Positions 41,271 to 49,897 of a DNA stretch of 64,000 nt are shown piece by piece; within the stretch, counting starts at the first letter, position 1; every line of letters begins with the position of its first letter. The notes under the pieces are model-generated. The model had not been told where the DNA came from, searched no databases, and saw only the letters and a program-made list of their open reading frames with translations. The translations under genes were made by a program, and so were the position numbers. Source of the stretch: Kineosporia rhizophila. Its GTDB lineage: Bacteria; Actinomycetota; Actinomycetes; Actinomycetales; Kineosporiaceae. The stretch lies in the NCBI RefSeq assembly GCF_021277265.1, contig NZ_JAJSOH010000001.1, forward strand, positions 62,001-126,000, read 5' to 3'.

Positions 41271-42479
41271 ATGGTGCACGCGCGTCTGGCCACCTCGGCC
41301 GCGTTCGTGGCGCAGGGGCTGCTGTTCACCGTTCTGCTGACCCACCTGCCCCAGTTCAAGGACCGGTTCGCGCTCGCCGACGGCACGGTCACCCTGATCG
41401 TCGTCATGGTCACGCTGATCGCCGGGGTCGGCAGCCTGGCCAGCGAGGCGCTGGCGGCGCGCACCTCCAGCCGGCTGGCTCTGCGACTGGCCCTGCTGCT
41501 GGCGGCCGTCACCGCCACGGTGATCGGTACGGCCGGCGAACTGTGGCTCTTCATCGCCGCTTTCGCGATGTACGGCATAGCCCTGGGCGGGATCGACGCG
41601 GCCTCCAACATGCAGGGCGTGGCGGTGCAGCACGGCTACGGGCGCAGCGTGCTCAACTCCTTCCACGCGGCCTGGAGCGCCGCTGCGATCGCCGGGGCGC
41701 TGTACGTGGCGGCCGGCGAGGAGGCCGGGCTGGATCTCGGGCTCTCGGTCGCCCTGGCCGCCGGCGTGGTGCTGATCATCGCCGCCGGGCCGGGGGCCTG
41801 GTTGCTCGAACCCCGATTGAAGACGTCCGGGGGCCTGGATGCGCGGTCGGCACCGGATGCGGTGGCACCGGTCGGTGAACTCCCGGGCTTCCTCAGCCGG
41901 GGGCCGCTGCTCATGCTCGGGCTGGCCCTGGCCGCCTACTGGGCCGTGGACTCGGGAGCCTCCAGCTGGGGCGCCATCTATCTCACCGACGTCCTCGATT
42001 CCTCGGACAGCGTGGCCCCTCTGGCCTACGGCGCCTACCAGGCCCTGGCTCTGGTTTCGCGGCTCTTCGGCGACCGGGCCGTGCAACGGGCCGGGGCGGT
42101 GACCACGGTGCGCGTGGGCGCGTTGATCGGCATCACCGGCACGCTCCTGCTCGTCCTGGCGCCGGCGCCCGCAGTGGCCGTGACCGGCTTCGCCCTCGCC
42201 GGCCTCGGCCTGGCCGTGGTGCCCCCGCTCTGCTTCGCCGCAGCCGGCGCCCGGGCCCGCGACCAACTGCAGGCCGACCAGCTGGTGGCCCGGCTGAACG
42301 TGTTCAACTACCTCGGCGCCCTGCTCGGAGCAGCGTTGATCGGGGCGGTGGGCAGCGGCCTGGGCCTGCGCGGCGGGTTCTTCCTGGCCGTCCTGCTGGC
42401 CGGATCACTCCTGCTCCTGGCCCAGGCCTTCCGTCCGACACTCACCGACCCGGCAGGAGCCGGATCAGCACCCCGGTGA
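41271..42479 (+). CDS. MFS transporter, YbjJ/FucP-like 12-helix type
   Basis: 402 aa from ATG 41271 (GGAG 6 nt upstream); an ATG at 41208 is nearer the TetR stop but lacks a site. About 12 hydrophobic helices, e.g. GTVTLIVVMVTLIAGVGSL, ALRLALLLAAVTATVIG and GFFLAVLLAGSLLLLAQAF. MFS motif A is weak. NMQGVAVQHGYGRSVLNSFHAAWSAAAIAGAL is characteristic of the group that includes E. coli YbjJ. Substrate unknown. Its 3' end overlaps the converging DHA2 gene by 38 bp. Confidence 0.85.
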   Translation: MVHARLATSAAFVAQGLLFTVLLTHLPQFKDRFALADGTVTLIVVMVTLIAGVGSLASEALAARTSSRLALRLALLLAAVTATVIGTAGELWLFIAAFAMYGIALGGIDAASNMQGVAVQHGYGRSVLNSFHAAWSAAAIAGALYVAAGEEAGLDLGLSVALAAGVVLIIAAGPGAWLLEPRLKTSGGLDARSAPDAVAPVGELPGFLSRGPLLMLGLALAAYWAVDSGASSWGAIYLTDVLDSSDSVAPLAYGAYQALALVSRLFGDRAVQRAGAVTTVRVGALIGITGTLLLVLAPAPAVAVTGFALAGLGLAVVPPLCFAAAGARARDQLQADQLVARLNVFNYLGALLGAALIGAVGSGLGLRGGFFLAVLLAGSLLLLAQAFRPTLTDPAGAGSAPR

Positions 42480-43872
42480 ACACCAGCACGCCGGCGACCG
42501 CGCCCAGGCTGACCGCCATCGCCTCGGGCACCGGCTGCGACTGCACCTGCGCCAGGTAGAGCGTGGTCACCCCCGCGACCCCGACCGCCCCGGCCAACTG
42601 CTGCACCGCCGTCATCACCCCGGAAGCCCCGCCCGCCTCCGCCTCCGGCACGTCGGCGATCACCAGGTCGAAGAGCGACCCCATCCCGGTGCCCATCCCC
42701 AGCCCGATCACCAGCATCGGCCCGACCAGCCAGAGCAGCTCCAGATCGGCACCCTGCCAACGGATCACCAGAGCAAGAGCCACCACGCCGAGCACGTTCA
42801 CGGCGGTGCCCACGGCCAGCAGCAGCCGCGGCCGGGTGGCGACCAGGCCGGACACCAGCCCTGCGGCGAGCGCCATGCCCAGGGCCATCGGGGCCATGGT
42901 CAGGCCGGACCGGAAGGCGGAGTAGCCCAGGAAGCTCTGGGTGAACAGGGACAAGGTGAGCATCAGTCCGGCCATCCCCGCGAACACCCCCAACAGCACC
43001 AGCAGCCCGTTACGGAAACCGCTCAGGCGCAGCAGTTCCGGGGCGATCAGGGGATTGCGGCTGCGTCGTTCCCAGAGCGCGAACAGCCCGGCGAACAGCG
43101 CCCCGGCGCCCAGGCTCAGCCAGGTCCAGGCCGGCCAGTCCCGTTCCGGCCCCTGGATCAACGGGTAGATCACCAGCAGCAGGGCAGCGCCGAGCAGGGC
43201 GGCCGAGACCAGGTCGATCACCGCCCCCGGGCGCGGCCGGTCGCGCGGCATCCAGCGCAGGGCCCCGGCCAGGGCGGCCAGCCCCAGCGGCAGGTTGATC
43301 AGGAAGATCATGCGCCAGTGGGTGCCCCACAGGTCGAGCTCGATCAGGCTCCCGGCCAGGATCGGCCCACCCACCGCGGAGAGCCCGATCACCGGCCCGA
43401 ACAGCCCGAACGCCTTGCCGGTCTCGGAGGGAGGGAAGACCGTCTTCACGATGCCCATCCCCTGCGGCAGCAGCAGCGCCCCGAAGGCGGCCTCGAGCAC
43501 CCGGAAGGTGATCAACTGGCCGGGCGAGGTGGCCAGGGCACAGGCCAGCGAGAACACGGTGAACCCGCTGACCCCGATCAGGAAGAGACGGCGCCGGCCG
43601 AACCGGTCGCCCAGCCGGCCGCCGACCACCAGCAGCACCCCGAACGTGAGCGTGTAGCCCGCGGTCAGCCACTGCATGGTCGAGGGCGCGCCGCCCAGAT
43701 CGGCCCGGATCGACGGGGCGGCGATCGTGACCACCGTGGCGTCGAGAAGATCGAGGATCTCGGCCACCAGAACGACAGCGAGGATCCGCCAGCGCCAGGG
43801 GTGGCCGGTTCCCTGACCCACCCAACCAGGCTCACGGACGTCTTCAATTGAGGCTCTGACCTGCTCCGACAT
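42442..43872 (-). CDS. DHA2-family drug:H+ antiporter (EmrB/QacA-like)
   Basis: 476 aa from ATG 43872. Fourteen-helix MFS drug exporter: AEILDLLDATVVTIAAPSIRADLG (motif D1), GGRLGDRFGRRRLFLIG (motif A), and LLPQGMGIVKTVFPPSETGKAFGLFGPVIGLSAVGGPILAGSL (motif C in helix 5). Divergent from a TetR gene with two palindromes between, so it is the probable target of that regulator. Substrates of such pumps are lipophilic or cationic drugs. Confidence 0.92.
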   Translation of the reverse strand: MSEQVRASIEDVREPGWVGQGTGHPWRWRILAVVLVAEILDLLDATVVTIAAPSIRADLGGAPSTMQWLTAGYTLTFGVLLVVGGRLGDRFGRRRLFLIGVSGFTVFSLACALATSPGQLITFRVLEAAFGALLLPQGMGIVKTVFPPSETGKAFGLFGPVIGLSAVGGPILAGSLIELDLWGTHWRMIFLINLPLGLAALAGALRWMPRDRPRPGAVIDLVSAALLGAALLLVIYPLIQGPERDWPAWTWLSLGAGALFAGLFALWERRSRNPLIAPELLRLSGFRNGLLVLLGVFAGMAGLMLTLSLFTQSFLGYSAFRSGLTMAPMALGMALAAGLVSGLVATRPRLLLAVGTAVNVLGVVALALVIRWQGADLELLWLVGPMLVIGLGMGTGMGSLFDLVIADVPEAEAGGASGVMTAVQQLAGAVGVAGVTTLYLAQVQSQPVPEAMAVSLGAVAGVLVFTGVLIRLLPGR

Positions 43873-43900
43873 ACCAACCCCGCTCCGACCGGCAACCAGA

Positions 43901-43945
43901 CGAACAGCGTTCGTTACGAACACCGTACGCCGCGAACGCCGTTCG
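43901..43945. promoter_or_regulatory. Two CGAAC-N3-GTTCG operators between DHA2 and TetR genes
   Basis: CGAACagcGTTCG (43901-43913) and CGAACgccGTTCG (43933-43945), 32 bp apart centre to centre, about three DNA turns; another GTTCGT-T-ACGAAC palindrome overlaps the first (43909-43921). The second copy touches the -35 of the TetR promoter; TATGCT (43964-43969) is its likely -10. Confidence 0.75.
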
Positions 43946-43976
43946 TTCAATCGGGTTCGGCCCTATGCTGGGCCCG

Positions 43977-44660
43977 ATGTCCGAGAAGGGGCCGGTCAGC
44001 CGGCGTGAGCGCCCGTCCAAACCCGCCCTGAGCCTGGAGACGATCCTGGACACGGCGATCGCCTTGCTCGACGCGGACGGCCTGGACGGGGTCACCATGC
44101 GCCGGGTCGCCCAGCAGCTCGACACCGGCGCGGCCTCGCTCTACGTCTACGTGCGCAACCGCGAGGACCTGCTGACCCTGGTCTGGGACCGGATCGCCGG
44201 GGAGATCGAGGTGCCCGGGCCGGAGTCCGGCGACTGGCGCGCGCGGCTGGTCCAGCTCGTGCTCAACTCGATCGAGAACCTCGGCCGGCACCGCGACCTG
44301 GCCATGCTCGGCCTGGCGGTGGTGCCGCTGGGCCCGAACTCGCTGCAGGTCAGCGAGGCCATGGTCGGGATCCTGGCCGAGTCGGGGCTCGGCCGGCGGG
44401 CCCAGGTGTGGGCGGTCGACCTGCTCGCGCTGTACATCGTGGCCACTGCCGCCGAGAACGCGGCCCGGCAGCGCGAGGGCTCGCACGAGGTGGCAGAGTC
44501 GCAGACGATCCTGGCCGGTGTGGCTCCGCAGACGTTTCCGCACCTCCATGAGCTGCGCACCGAGTTCGCAGCCCTGGGCCCGGAGACCGGGGCCCGTCAG
44601 CGCTGGATGGTCGAGGCCCTGGTGAACGGCATCCTGGCCACCCCCACCAGCGAGAACTGA
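43977..44660 (+). CDS. TetR-family regulator of the divergent drug exporter
   Basis: 227 aa from ATG 43977, which is 7 nt after the -10 TATGCT and so likely leaderless; ATG 43965 would lie within the promoter. Helix-turn-helix: SLETILDTAIALLDADGLDGVTMRRVAQQLDTGAASLYVYVRNREDLLTLVW. The ligand domain matches the TetR_C type seen in tetracycline-repressor relatives (LVQLVLNSIENLGRHRDLAMLGL). Divergent from the DHA2 exporter gene, 104 bp away, with duplicated operators: a standard TetR/pump switch. Confidence 0.92.
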   Translation: MSEKGPVSRRERPSKPALSLETILDTAIALLDADGLDGVTMRRVAQQLDTGAASLYVYVRNREDLLTLVWDRIAGEIEVPGPESGDWRARLVQLVLNSIENLGRHRDLAMLGLAVVPLGPNSLQVSEAMVGILAESGLGRRAQVWAVDLLALYIVATAAENAARQREGSHEVAESQTILAGVAPQTFPHLHELRTEFAALGPETGARQRWMVEALVNGILATPTSEN

Positions 44661-44702
44661 CCTCGGGCTTCACCCGGGACCAGATCTGCCCGAAAGGACG
44701 AG

Positions 44703-46406
44703 ATGAACGGCGTTCAGCTGCTGCTGGTGGTGATCGCGGCGATCGCGGTGACCGGTCTGGCCCACCGCAAGGGCCTCCAGGCCCCGCTGGTGGTGCTGGT
44801 GATGGGGCTGGCCGCCTCGTTCATCCCGGGCATGCCGCGGCTGGAGCTCGAGCCGCACATCATCCTCAGCATCGTCCTGCCCCCGCTGCTGTACTCCACG
44901 GCCCTCGACTTCTCGGTGCCCAGCTTCATCCAGAACATCCAGCCGATCCTGCGCCTGGGCGTGGTCCTGGTGCTGATCACCGCCTTCGCGGTGGGCGGGG
45001 TCGCCTTCTGGTCGGTGCCGGAGCTGACCTTCGGCGCCGCGCTGGTGCTGGGCGCCGCGGTCGGCCCGCCGGACGCGGTCACCGCCGTGGCCATCGGCCG
45101 GACCCTGGGGGTGCCGAACCGGGTGATGACCATCCTGACCGGCGAGAGCCTGATCAACGACGCCGCCGCCCTGACCCTGTTCAGCGTGGGCGTCGCGGCG
45201 GTCACCGGCAGCCACACCGTGGTCGACAACCCGGTGCTGTTCTTCGTCTACACCTCGGTGGTCGGTGTCCTGGTCGGCCTGGCCCTGGCCGTGGTGGTGC
45301 TGTGGGTGCGCCGGCGGCTGCACGAGCCCGGCCTGGAGACGGTGCTGGGACTGGTCGTGCCGTTCTCCGCCTACCTGCTGGCCGAGGAGTTCCACGGCTC
45401 CGGCGTGCTGGCGGTGGTGATGGCCGGCTTCTGGATCGGCCACAACCAGGCCACCTCGGGCTTCGCCACCCGGCTGCAGGAACGCCAGCTCTGGCGCAGC
45501 ATCGACATCCTGCTCGAGGCCTTCGTGTTCGCCTACATGGGCCTGCAGATGCGCTTCGTGATCGACGACGTGTTCAACGTCCACCACGAGCCCGTCGACC
45601 TGATGATCATGTCGTCGCTGCTGGTGCTGCTCACCGTGCTGGTGATCCGGCCGCTGTGGGTGTTCGGCTTCGCCGGTGGCCGGCAGTTGGTACGCAAGGG
45701 CCTGGCCTCCACCCCGCCGGTGGAGAACCCGAAGGTGCCGTTCCTGGCCCACAGCATGGACAAGGCCCGCGACCGCACCGCCCGCGGCGCGAACTGGCAG
45801 ACCAACGCGCTGATCTCGTGGACCGGTATGCGCGGGGTGATCACCCTGGCGGCGGCCTCCGGGGTGCCGTTCTACACCGAGAGCGGCGAGCCCTTCCCAG
45901 GCCGCTCGGCCATCCAGTTCATCGCCTTCGTGGTCGCCGTGGGCACCCTGCTGCTGCAGGGCCTGACCCTGCCCTACCTGGTCAAGCGGCTGGACATCTC
46001 CGGCGAGATCGAGCACCAGAAGGAGATGCAGCAGCGCCGGTTCGCCCGTGAGGTGGCCCGGAAGGCGTCGAAGAAGGCCGTCAAGCAGACCCTGGCCGAT
46101 CCTCCCGACGGCTGTGACCCGACACTGCTGGAGGGCATCGCCGAACGTTTCCGGCACGCCCAGGAGACCCGCGAGGACCTCCTGCCGGACGACGAGGACG
46201 ACCCGGCCCTGCGCGAGCTCGCCCGCAAGGACCTGACCCGCGCGGTACGGCTGCTGCGCGAGCGCATGCTCACCGCCCAGCGGCAGGCGCTGATCGCCGA
46301 GCGCGACGCCGGCAACCTCGACGACGAGGTGCTCCGCGACCTGCTGGAGCACCTGGACTACGAAGAGGCCGCCACCGCCACCGGTTCGGCCGCCCGTCTG
46401 CACTGA
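44703..46406 (+). CDS. CPA1-type Na+/H+ antiporter
   Basis: 567 aa, ATG 44703 after AAAGGACGAG. About 12 helices, with GAAVGPPDAVTAVAIGRTLGVPNRVMTILTGESLINDAAALTLFSV holding the conserved Asp and the GESLxNDA motif of CPA1/NhaP antiporters. TGMRGVITLAAASGVPF is the later conserved Arg-containing helix. A hydrophilic C-terminal tail of about 120 residues (EHQKEMQQRRFAREVARKASK...) is likely cytoplasmic and regulatory. Exchanges sodium or potassium for protons. It follows the TetR gene by 42 bp, but has its own ribosome site. Confidence 0.93.
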   Translation: MNGVQLLLVVIAAIAVTGLAHRKGLQAPLVVLVMGLAASFIPGMPRLELEPHIILSIVLPPLLYSTALDFSVPSFIQNIQPILRLGVVLVLITAFAVGGVAFWSVPELTFGAALVLGAAVGPPDAVTAVAIGRTLGVPNRVMTILTGESLINDAAALTLFSVGVAAVTGSHTVVDNPVLFFVYTSVVGVLVGLALAVVVLWVRRRLHEPGLETVLGLVVPFSAYLLAEEFHGSGVLAVVMAGFWIGHNQATSGFATRLQERQLWRSIDILLEAFVFAYMGLQMRFVIDDVFNVHHEPVDLMIMSSLLVLLTVLVIRPLWVFGFAGGRQLVRKGLASTPPVENPKVPFLAHSMDKARDRTARGANWQTNALISWTGMRGVITLAAASGVPFYTESGEPFPGRSAIQFIAFVVAVGTLLLQGLTLPYLVKRLDISGEIEHQKEMQQRRFAREVARKASKKAVKQTLADPPDGCDPTLLEGIAERFRHAQETREDLLPDDEDDPALRELARKDLTRAVRLLRERMLTAQRQALIAERDAGNLDDEVLRDLLEHLDYEEAATATGSAARLH

Positions 46407-46409
46407 GCC

Positions 46410-47981
46410 TCAGCGCTGGCCGGGCAGCTCCACGGTCATCGTGGTGCCCCGGCCGGGGGCGGAGTCGACGCGGATCGTGCCACGGTGCGCGTCGACCACG
46501 CCCTTGACCACGGCCAGGCCGAGCCCGGTGCCCGGGATGCCCCGCTCGATCACCGAGTTCGACCGGAAGAACCGGGTGAACAGGCGGGCCTGCTCGCCCT
46601 GCGGGATGCCGATGCCCCGGTCCCGCACCTCCAGCCGTACTCCGCCGGGCCCGGCCGACACCTCCAGATCGATGACGTCGGCCCGGCCCCCCAGCGGACG
46701 GTTGCCGGTGGGTGGGGGCGAGAACTTCACGGCGTTGCTGAGCAGGTTCACCAGCACCCGCTCCAGCTGCGACGCATCACCGAGGACGACCGGGAGCCGT
46801 TCGGCGATCTTCACTTTCAGGGTCATCCCGGCCTGCCGGGCGGCCGGTTCCACGGTGGCCACCGAGGCCTCGACCAGGTCGGGGAACGAGACGGCGCGGA
46901 ACTGACCGGATCCGGCGTGCCCGGACTCCATCTTGGACAGCACCTGCAGGTCCTCGACCAGGCTGAGGACGTTCGCACTGTTGCGGTCGATGATGTCCAG
47001 GAACTTCTGGTTCAGCTCCGGATCGAGGTCACGGTCGCGCAGCATCTCCACGTAACCGCGGACCGAGGTCAGCGGGTTGCGCAGCTCGTGGCTGACGGCG
47101 GCGACGAAATCGGTCTTCATCCGGTCGATCTCGCGCAGCTGGTTGTTGCCGGCAGCGAGCTTCTCGGCCCGCGACATGATGTCGGCCCGGGCCGCCCGCA
47201 GGTCCGACTCGACCCGCTTCTGCCGGGTGATCTCGGTGTAGATCGCGCCGATGCCGAAGATCTCGCCGTTCTCGTCGCTGATCGGGTAGCGCACGCACAG
47301 CAGATTGCGGGAACCGTCGCTGCCGGGGAACTCCTCCTCCCGCTCCACCACGATCGAGGTGTGCAGGCAGCGGGCGTCGAGTTCGGTCATCTCCCGGGCC
47401 TTCTCGGCCGGGAAGATCTCCGCGTCGATCTTGCCGGCCAGGGTGTCCGGGGCCAGCCCGCACAGCCGCTCGAACTGCCGGTTGGCCAGCAGGTAGCGGC
47501 CGTCCACGGCCTTCACGCTGATCGCGGCCGGGGAGTGGTCCACCAGCCCGGCCAGGATGGCCGCGGTCTCCCGCTCACGCCGCTCGGCCTCCCGCTTCTC
47601 GGCGGTGAGCCGGCGGGTGGCCAGGGCGTGGTCGACGGCCGGGCCGAGCCGGGCCAGCCGGTCCTTCAGCAGGTAGTCGACCGCGCCCAGGCGCAGCGAC
47701 TTGACGCAGGTCTCCTCGTCCATCTGGCCGCTGACCACGATCACCGGCACCTCGAGGTGCATCTCGTGCAGCCGGGCCAGTACGGTCGGCGCGTCCAGAC
47801 CGGGCAGCGAGTAGTCGCACAGGATCACCCCGGGCGGCGGGTCCAGGGCGGCCAGCATCGCGTCCAGGGTGTCCACCCGGGTCCAGTCCGGGCCGAAGCC
47901 GCTGCGGACCAGTTCGGCCACCATGAGCTCCGCGTCGGCCGGCTGGTCCTCGATGATGAGCAGCCGGAAGCTCCTACTCAC
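46410..47981 (-). CDS. Soluble REC-PAS-histidine kinase
   Basis: 523 aa from GTG 47981 (GGGGGAAAAGG just upstream). Longer in-frame extension toward 48854 is not coding. Domains: receiver, residues about 1-125, with LLIIEDQPADAEL and the phosphoacceptor Asp in VILCDYSLPG; PAS, about 150-260 (AAISVKAVDGRYLLANRQFE); dimerisation/His domain with VAAVSHELRNPLTSVRG; ATPase with NLLSNAVKFS, DRGIGIP and GTGLGLAVV. No membrane helix, so it is cytoplasmic. The N-terminal receiver means another kinase may control it. Same architecture as 56229-57725. Confidence 0.92.
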   Translation of the reverse strand: MSRSFRLLIIEDQPADAELMVAELVRSGFGPDWTRVDTLDAMLAALDPPPGVILCDYSLPGLDAPTVLARLHEMHLEVPVIVVSGQMDEETCVKSLRLGAVDYLLKDRLARLGPAVDHALATRRLTAEKREAERRERETAAILAGLVDHSPAAISVKAVDGRYLLANRQFERLCGLAPDTLAGKIDAEIFPAEKAREMTELDARCLHTSIVVEREEEFPGSDGSRNLLCVRYPISDENGEIFGIGAIYTEITRQKRVESDLRAARADIMSRAEKLAAGNNQLREIDRMKTDFVAAVSHELRNPLTSVRGYVEMLRDRDLDPELNQKFLDIIDRNSANVLSLVEDLQVLSKMESGHAGSGQFRAVSFPDLVEASVATVEPAARQAGMTLKVKIAERLPVVLGDASQLERVLVNLLSNAVKFSPPPTGNRPLGGRADVIDLEVSAGPGGVRLEVRDRGIGIPQGEQARLFTRFFRSNSVIERGIPGTGLGLAVVKGVVDAHRGTIRVDSAPGRGTTMTVELPGQR

Positions 47982-48139
47982 GAAACCTTTTCCCCCATGC
48001 AGTTCGGCCGCGACGGTACCGGCGCTGCTGGCCGAGCGGGCACCGATGCGGGAGCCAGTTAACACCCGGCGGTCCCGTCGGCCCGGGAGAATCGCCGGGA
48101 GAAGGCGAGCCCGCCCCCCAAAGACGCCCCGATCGTCCG

Positions 48140-49261
48140 TTATTCGCCGATCGCCCGAGCCAGGCCCCACTGATGGTGGATCGGCCCCTGAGTGCGCCCC
48201 AGCGGCTGCACCAGTCCCACGCCGGAGCGCTCGGCGATGATCTCCGCGCAGATCGACACCGCCGTCTCCTCCGGGGTGCGGGCGCCGAGGTCGAGCCCGA
48301 TCGGTGAGTGCAGCCGGGCCAGGTCGGCCTCGACGGCACCGGCGGCGCGCAGGCGGCTCAGCCGGTCTTCGTGGGTGCGGCGGCTGCCCATCGCACCGAG
48401 GTAGCCCACTTCGGTGCGCAACGCGGCCAGAACGGCGGGCACATCGAACTTCGCCTCGTGGGTGAGCACGCAGATCGCGTCGCGCCGGGTCAGGGTGGGC
48501 CCGATCCGGCCGAGCAGACGGTGCGGCCAGTCCACCACCACCTCGTCGGCGTGCGGGAAGCGGGCGCGGGTGGCGAACATTTCCCGCGCGTCGCACAGGG
48601 TGACCCGGAAGCCGAGCACCGAGGCCACCTGGCTGAGCGCCGCGGCGAAGTCGACCGCCCCGAAGATGATCATGCGAGCCGGGGGCAGGAACGACTGCAC
48701 GAAGACACTCACGTCGCTGCGCCGGGCCTCGCCCCGGGGGCCGTAGCGACGCACCCGGGAGCTGCCCACGCCGAGCTCCCCCTCGGCATCCCGGGCCACC
48801 ACCCGGTCGAGTTCGGCGTTGCCCAGAGAGCCCAGCAGAGGACGTCCGGGGCACAGCACGGCGGTCGCGCCCGACTGGTCGAGCGTGGTGAGCAGCGCCA
48901 CCGGCTCGCCCGCCCGCACCGCCTCGGCCAGCCGGTCGTACCCGGACAGCCGGCCGGCCGGCTGGATCAGCAGGTGGATCGTGCCTCCGCAGGTCAGGCC
49001 GACGGCCAGGGCGTCGTCGTCGGAGTAGCCGAAACTGACCAGCTCACACTCGTCGCGCTCGATCAGCTCCAGCGCGGCCGCCACCACGGCCCCCTCGACG
49101 CAGCCGCCGGAGACCGAGCCCAGCACCTCGCCGTCCTGGTTCACCGCCATCGCGGCCCCGGGCTCACGAGGACCGGAACCGTCGACGTCGACCACCCGGG
49201 CCAGGGCCCAGCGCCGGCCCTGGGCGCGCCAGCGGTCCAGGCCGGTCAGCAGCTCACGCAT
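48140..49261 (-). CDS. XdhC/CoxI-family molybdoenzyme maturation factor
   Basis: 373 aa from ATG 49261, with GGGAGG 4 nt upstream. N-terminal XdhC/CoxI domain: MRELLTGLDRWRAQGRRWALARVV, GSVSGGCVEGAVVAAALE and GLTCGGTIHLLIQP, where the two cysteines of GGC and TCGG are the sulfur-handling candidates. C-terminal Rossmann-like XdhC_C domain: MIIFGAVDFAAALSQVASVLGFRVTLCDAR and VGYLGAMGSRRTHEDRL. These proteins prepare sulfurated molybdenum cofactor for xanthine dehydrogenase or CO dehydrogenase. No molybdoenzyme genes are in the window, so the client is elsewhere. Confidence 0.92.
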   Translation of the reverse strand: MRELLTGLDRWRAQGRRWALARVVDVDGSGPREPGAAMAVNQDGEVLGSVSGGCVEGAVVAAALELIERDECELVSFGYSDDDALAVGLTCGGTIHLLIQPAGRLSGYDRLAEAVRAGEPVALLTTLDQSGATAVLCPGRPLLGSLGNAELDRVVARDAEGELGVGSSRVRRYGPRGEARRSDVSVFVQSFLPPARMIIFGAVDFAAALSQVASVLGFRVTLCDAREMFATRARFPHADEVVVDWPHRLLGRIGPTLTRRDAICVLTHEAKFDVPAVLAALRTEVGYLGAMGSRRTHEDRLSRLRAAGAVEADLARLHSPIGLDLGARTPEETAVSICAEIIAERSGVGLVQPLGRTQGPIHHQWGLARAIGE

Positions 49262-49335
49262 CAGCCCTCCCCATCTGGGACGGAAGCCTACGGTGCGGGT
49301 GGGGCGCTGTCCCGGGTCGATCGACGTACGGGCGC

Positions 49336-49815
49336 TCAGGGCGCGGGGCGGCGCAGGGCCTGGGGCAGGAACGCGGCGCCGGGACCCCACTGGGCCGCCT
49401 GGTCCTCCAGGTTGGAGATGCGGCAGCGGGCCAGCGACAGGCAGCCGCAGCCGATGCACGAGTCGAGCTTGTCGCGCAGCGCCACCAGCGCCTCGATCTG
49501 CTCGTCGAGCCGCTGCGACCACGACTTCGAGATCGCCGTCCAGTCGGCCTTGGTCGGGGTGCGGGAGGCGGGCAGCCGGTCCATCGCCTCGCGCACCTCC
49601 TCGAGCGAGAGGCCGACACTGCGGGCTGCGCGGATGAAGGCCAGCCGGCGCAGCACCGCCCGCTCGTACCGGCGCTGACCGCCCGCCGTGCGCGTGGCCG
49701 AGATCAGGCCCTCGCGCTCGTAGAACCGCAGCGCGGAGGCGGCCAGGCCGCTGCGCCGGGTGAGCTCGCCGATGGTGAGCAGCTGATCGGCCCGGGGCTT
49801 CGGGTCGGAAGTCAT
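49336..49815 (-). CDS. soxR: Redox-sensitive regulator SoxR
   Basis: 159 aa, ATG 49815. MerR-type helix-turn-helix (LLTIGELTRRSGLAASALRFYEREGLI) and long coiled coil. The [2Fe-2S] motif is complete: Cys120, Cys123, Cys125 and Cys131 in CIGCGCLSLARC, one residue off the enterobacterial numbering. In actinobacteria SoxR senses redox-cycling compounds and switches on oxidoreductases or pumps rather than soxS. The divergent SDR gene, whose promoter has the expected 19-bp spacer, is the likely target. -10 TAGTAT lies 9 nt before the ATG. Confidence 0.95.
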   Translation of the reverse strand: MTSDPKPRADQLLTIGELTRRSGLAASALRFYEREGLISATRTAGGQRRYERAVLRRLAFIRAARSVGLSLEEVREAMDRLPASRTPTKADWTAISKSWSQRLDEQIEALVALRDKLDSCIGCGCLSLARCRISNLEDQAAQWGPGAAFLPQALRRPAP

Positions 49816-49828
49816 GCCGCCAGGATAC

Positions 49829-49859
49829 TAGACCTAAAGCTGAATTCAACTAACAAGAT
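49829..49859 (+). promoter_or_regulatory. SoxR-type promoter with 19-bp spacer
   Basis: TAGACC (49829-49834) and CAAGAT (49854-49859) are separated by 19 bp, the stretched spacing that MerR/SoxR regulators untwist on activation. An imperfect dyad AGCTGAA/TTCAACT (49838-49851) lies in the spacer. It would drive the SDR gene. Confidence 0.55.
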
Positions 49860-49897
49860 GGGACCGGGACGAGAACCCCTCAAGCTCAGGAGAAGAC

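Noticed and set aside
47982-48854. Long N-terminal extension of the REC-PAS kinase
   Set aside because: It overlaps the XdhC gene and is Arg/Gly-rich without domains; GTG 47981 has a good site.
49262-49849. Extension of the XdhC frame past ATG 49261
   Set aside because: It runs antiframe through soxR; ATG 49261 has GGGAGG.
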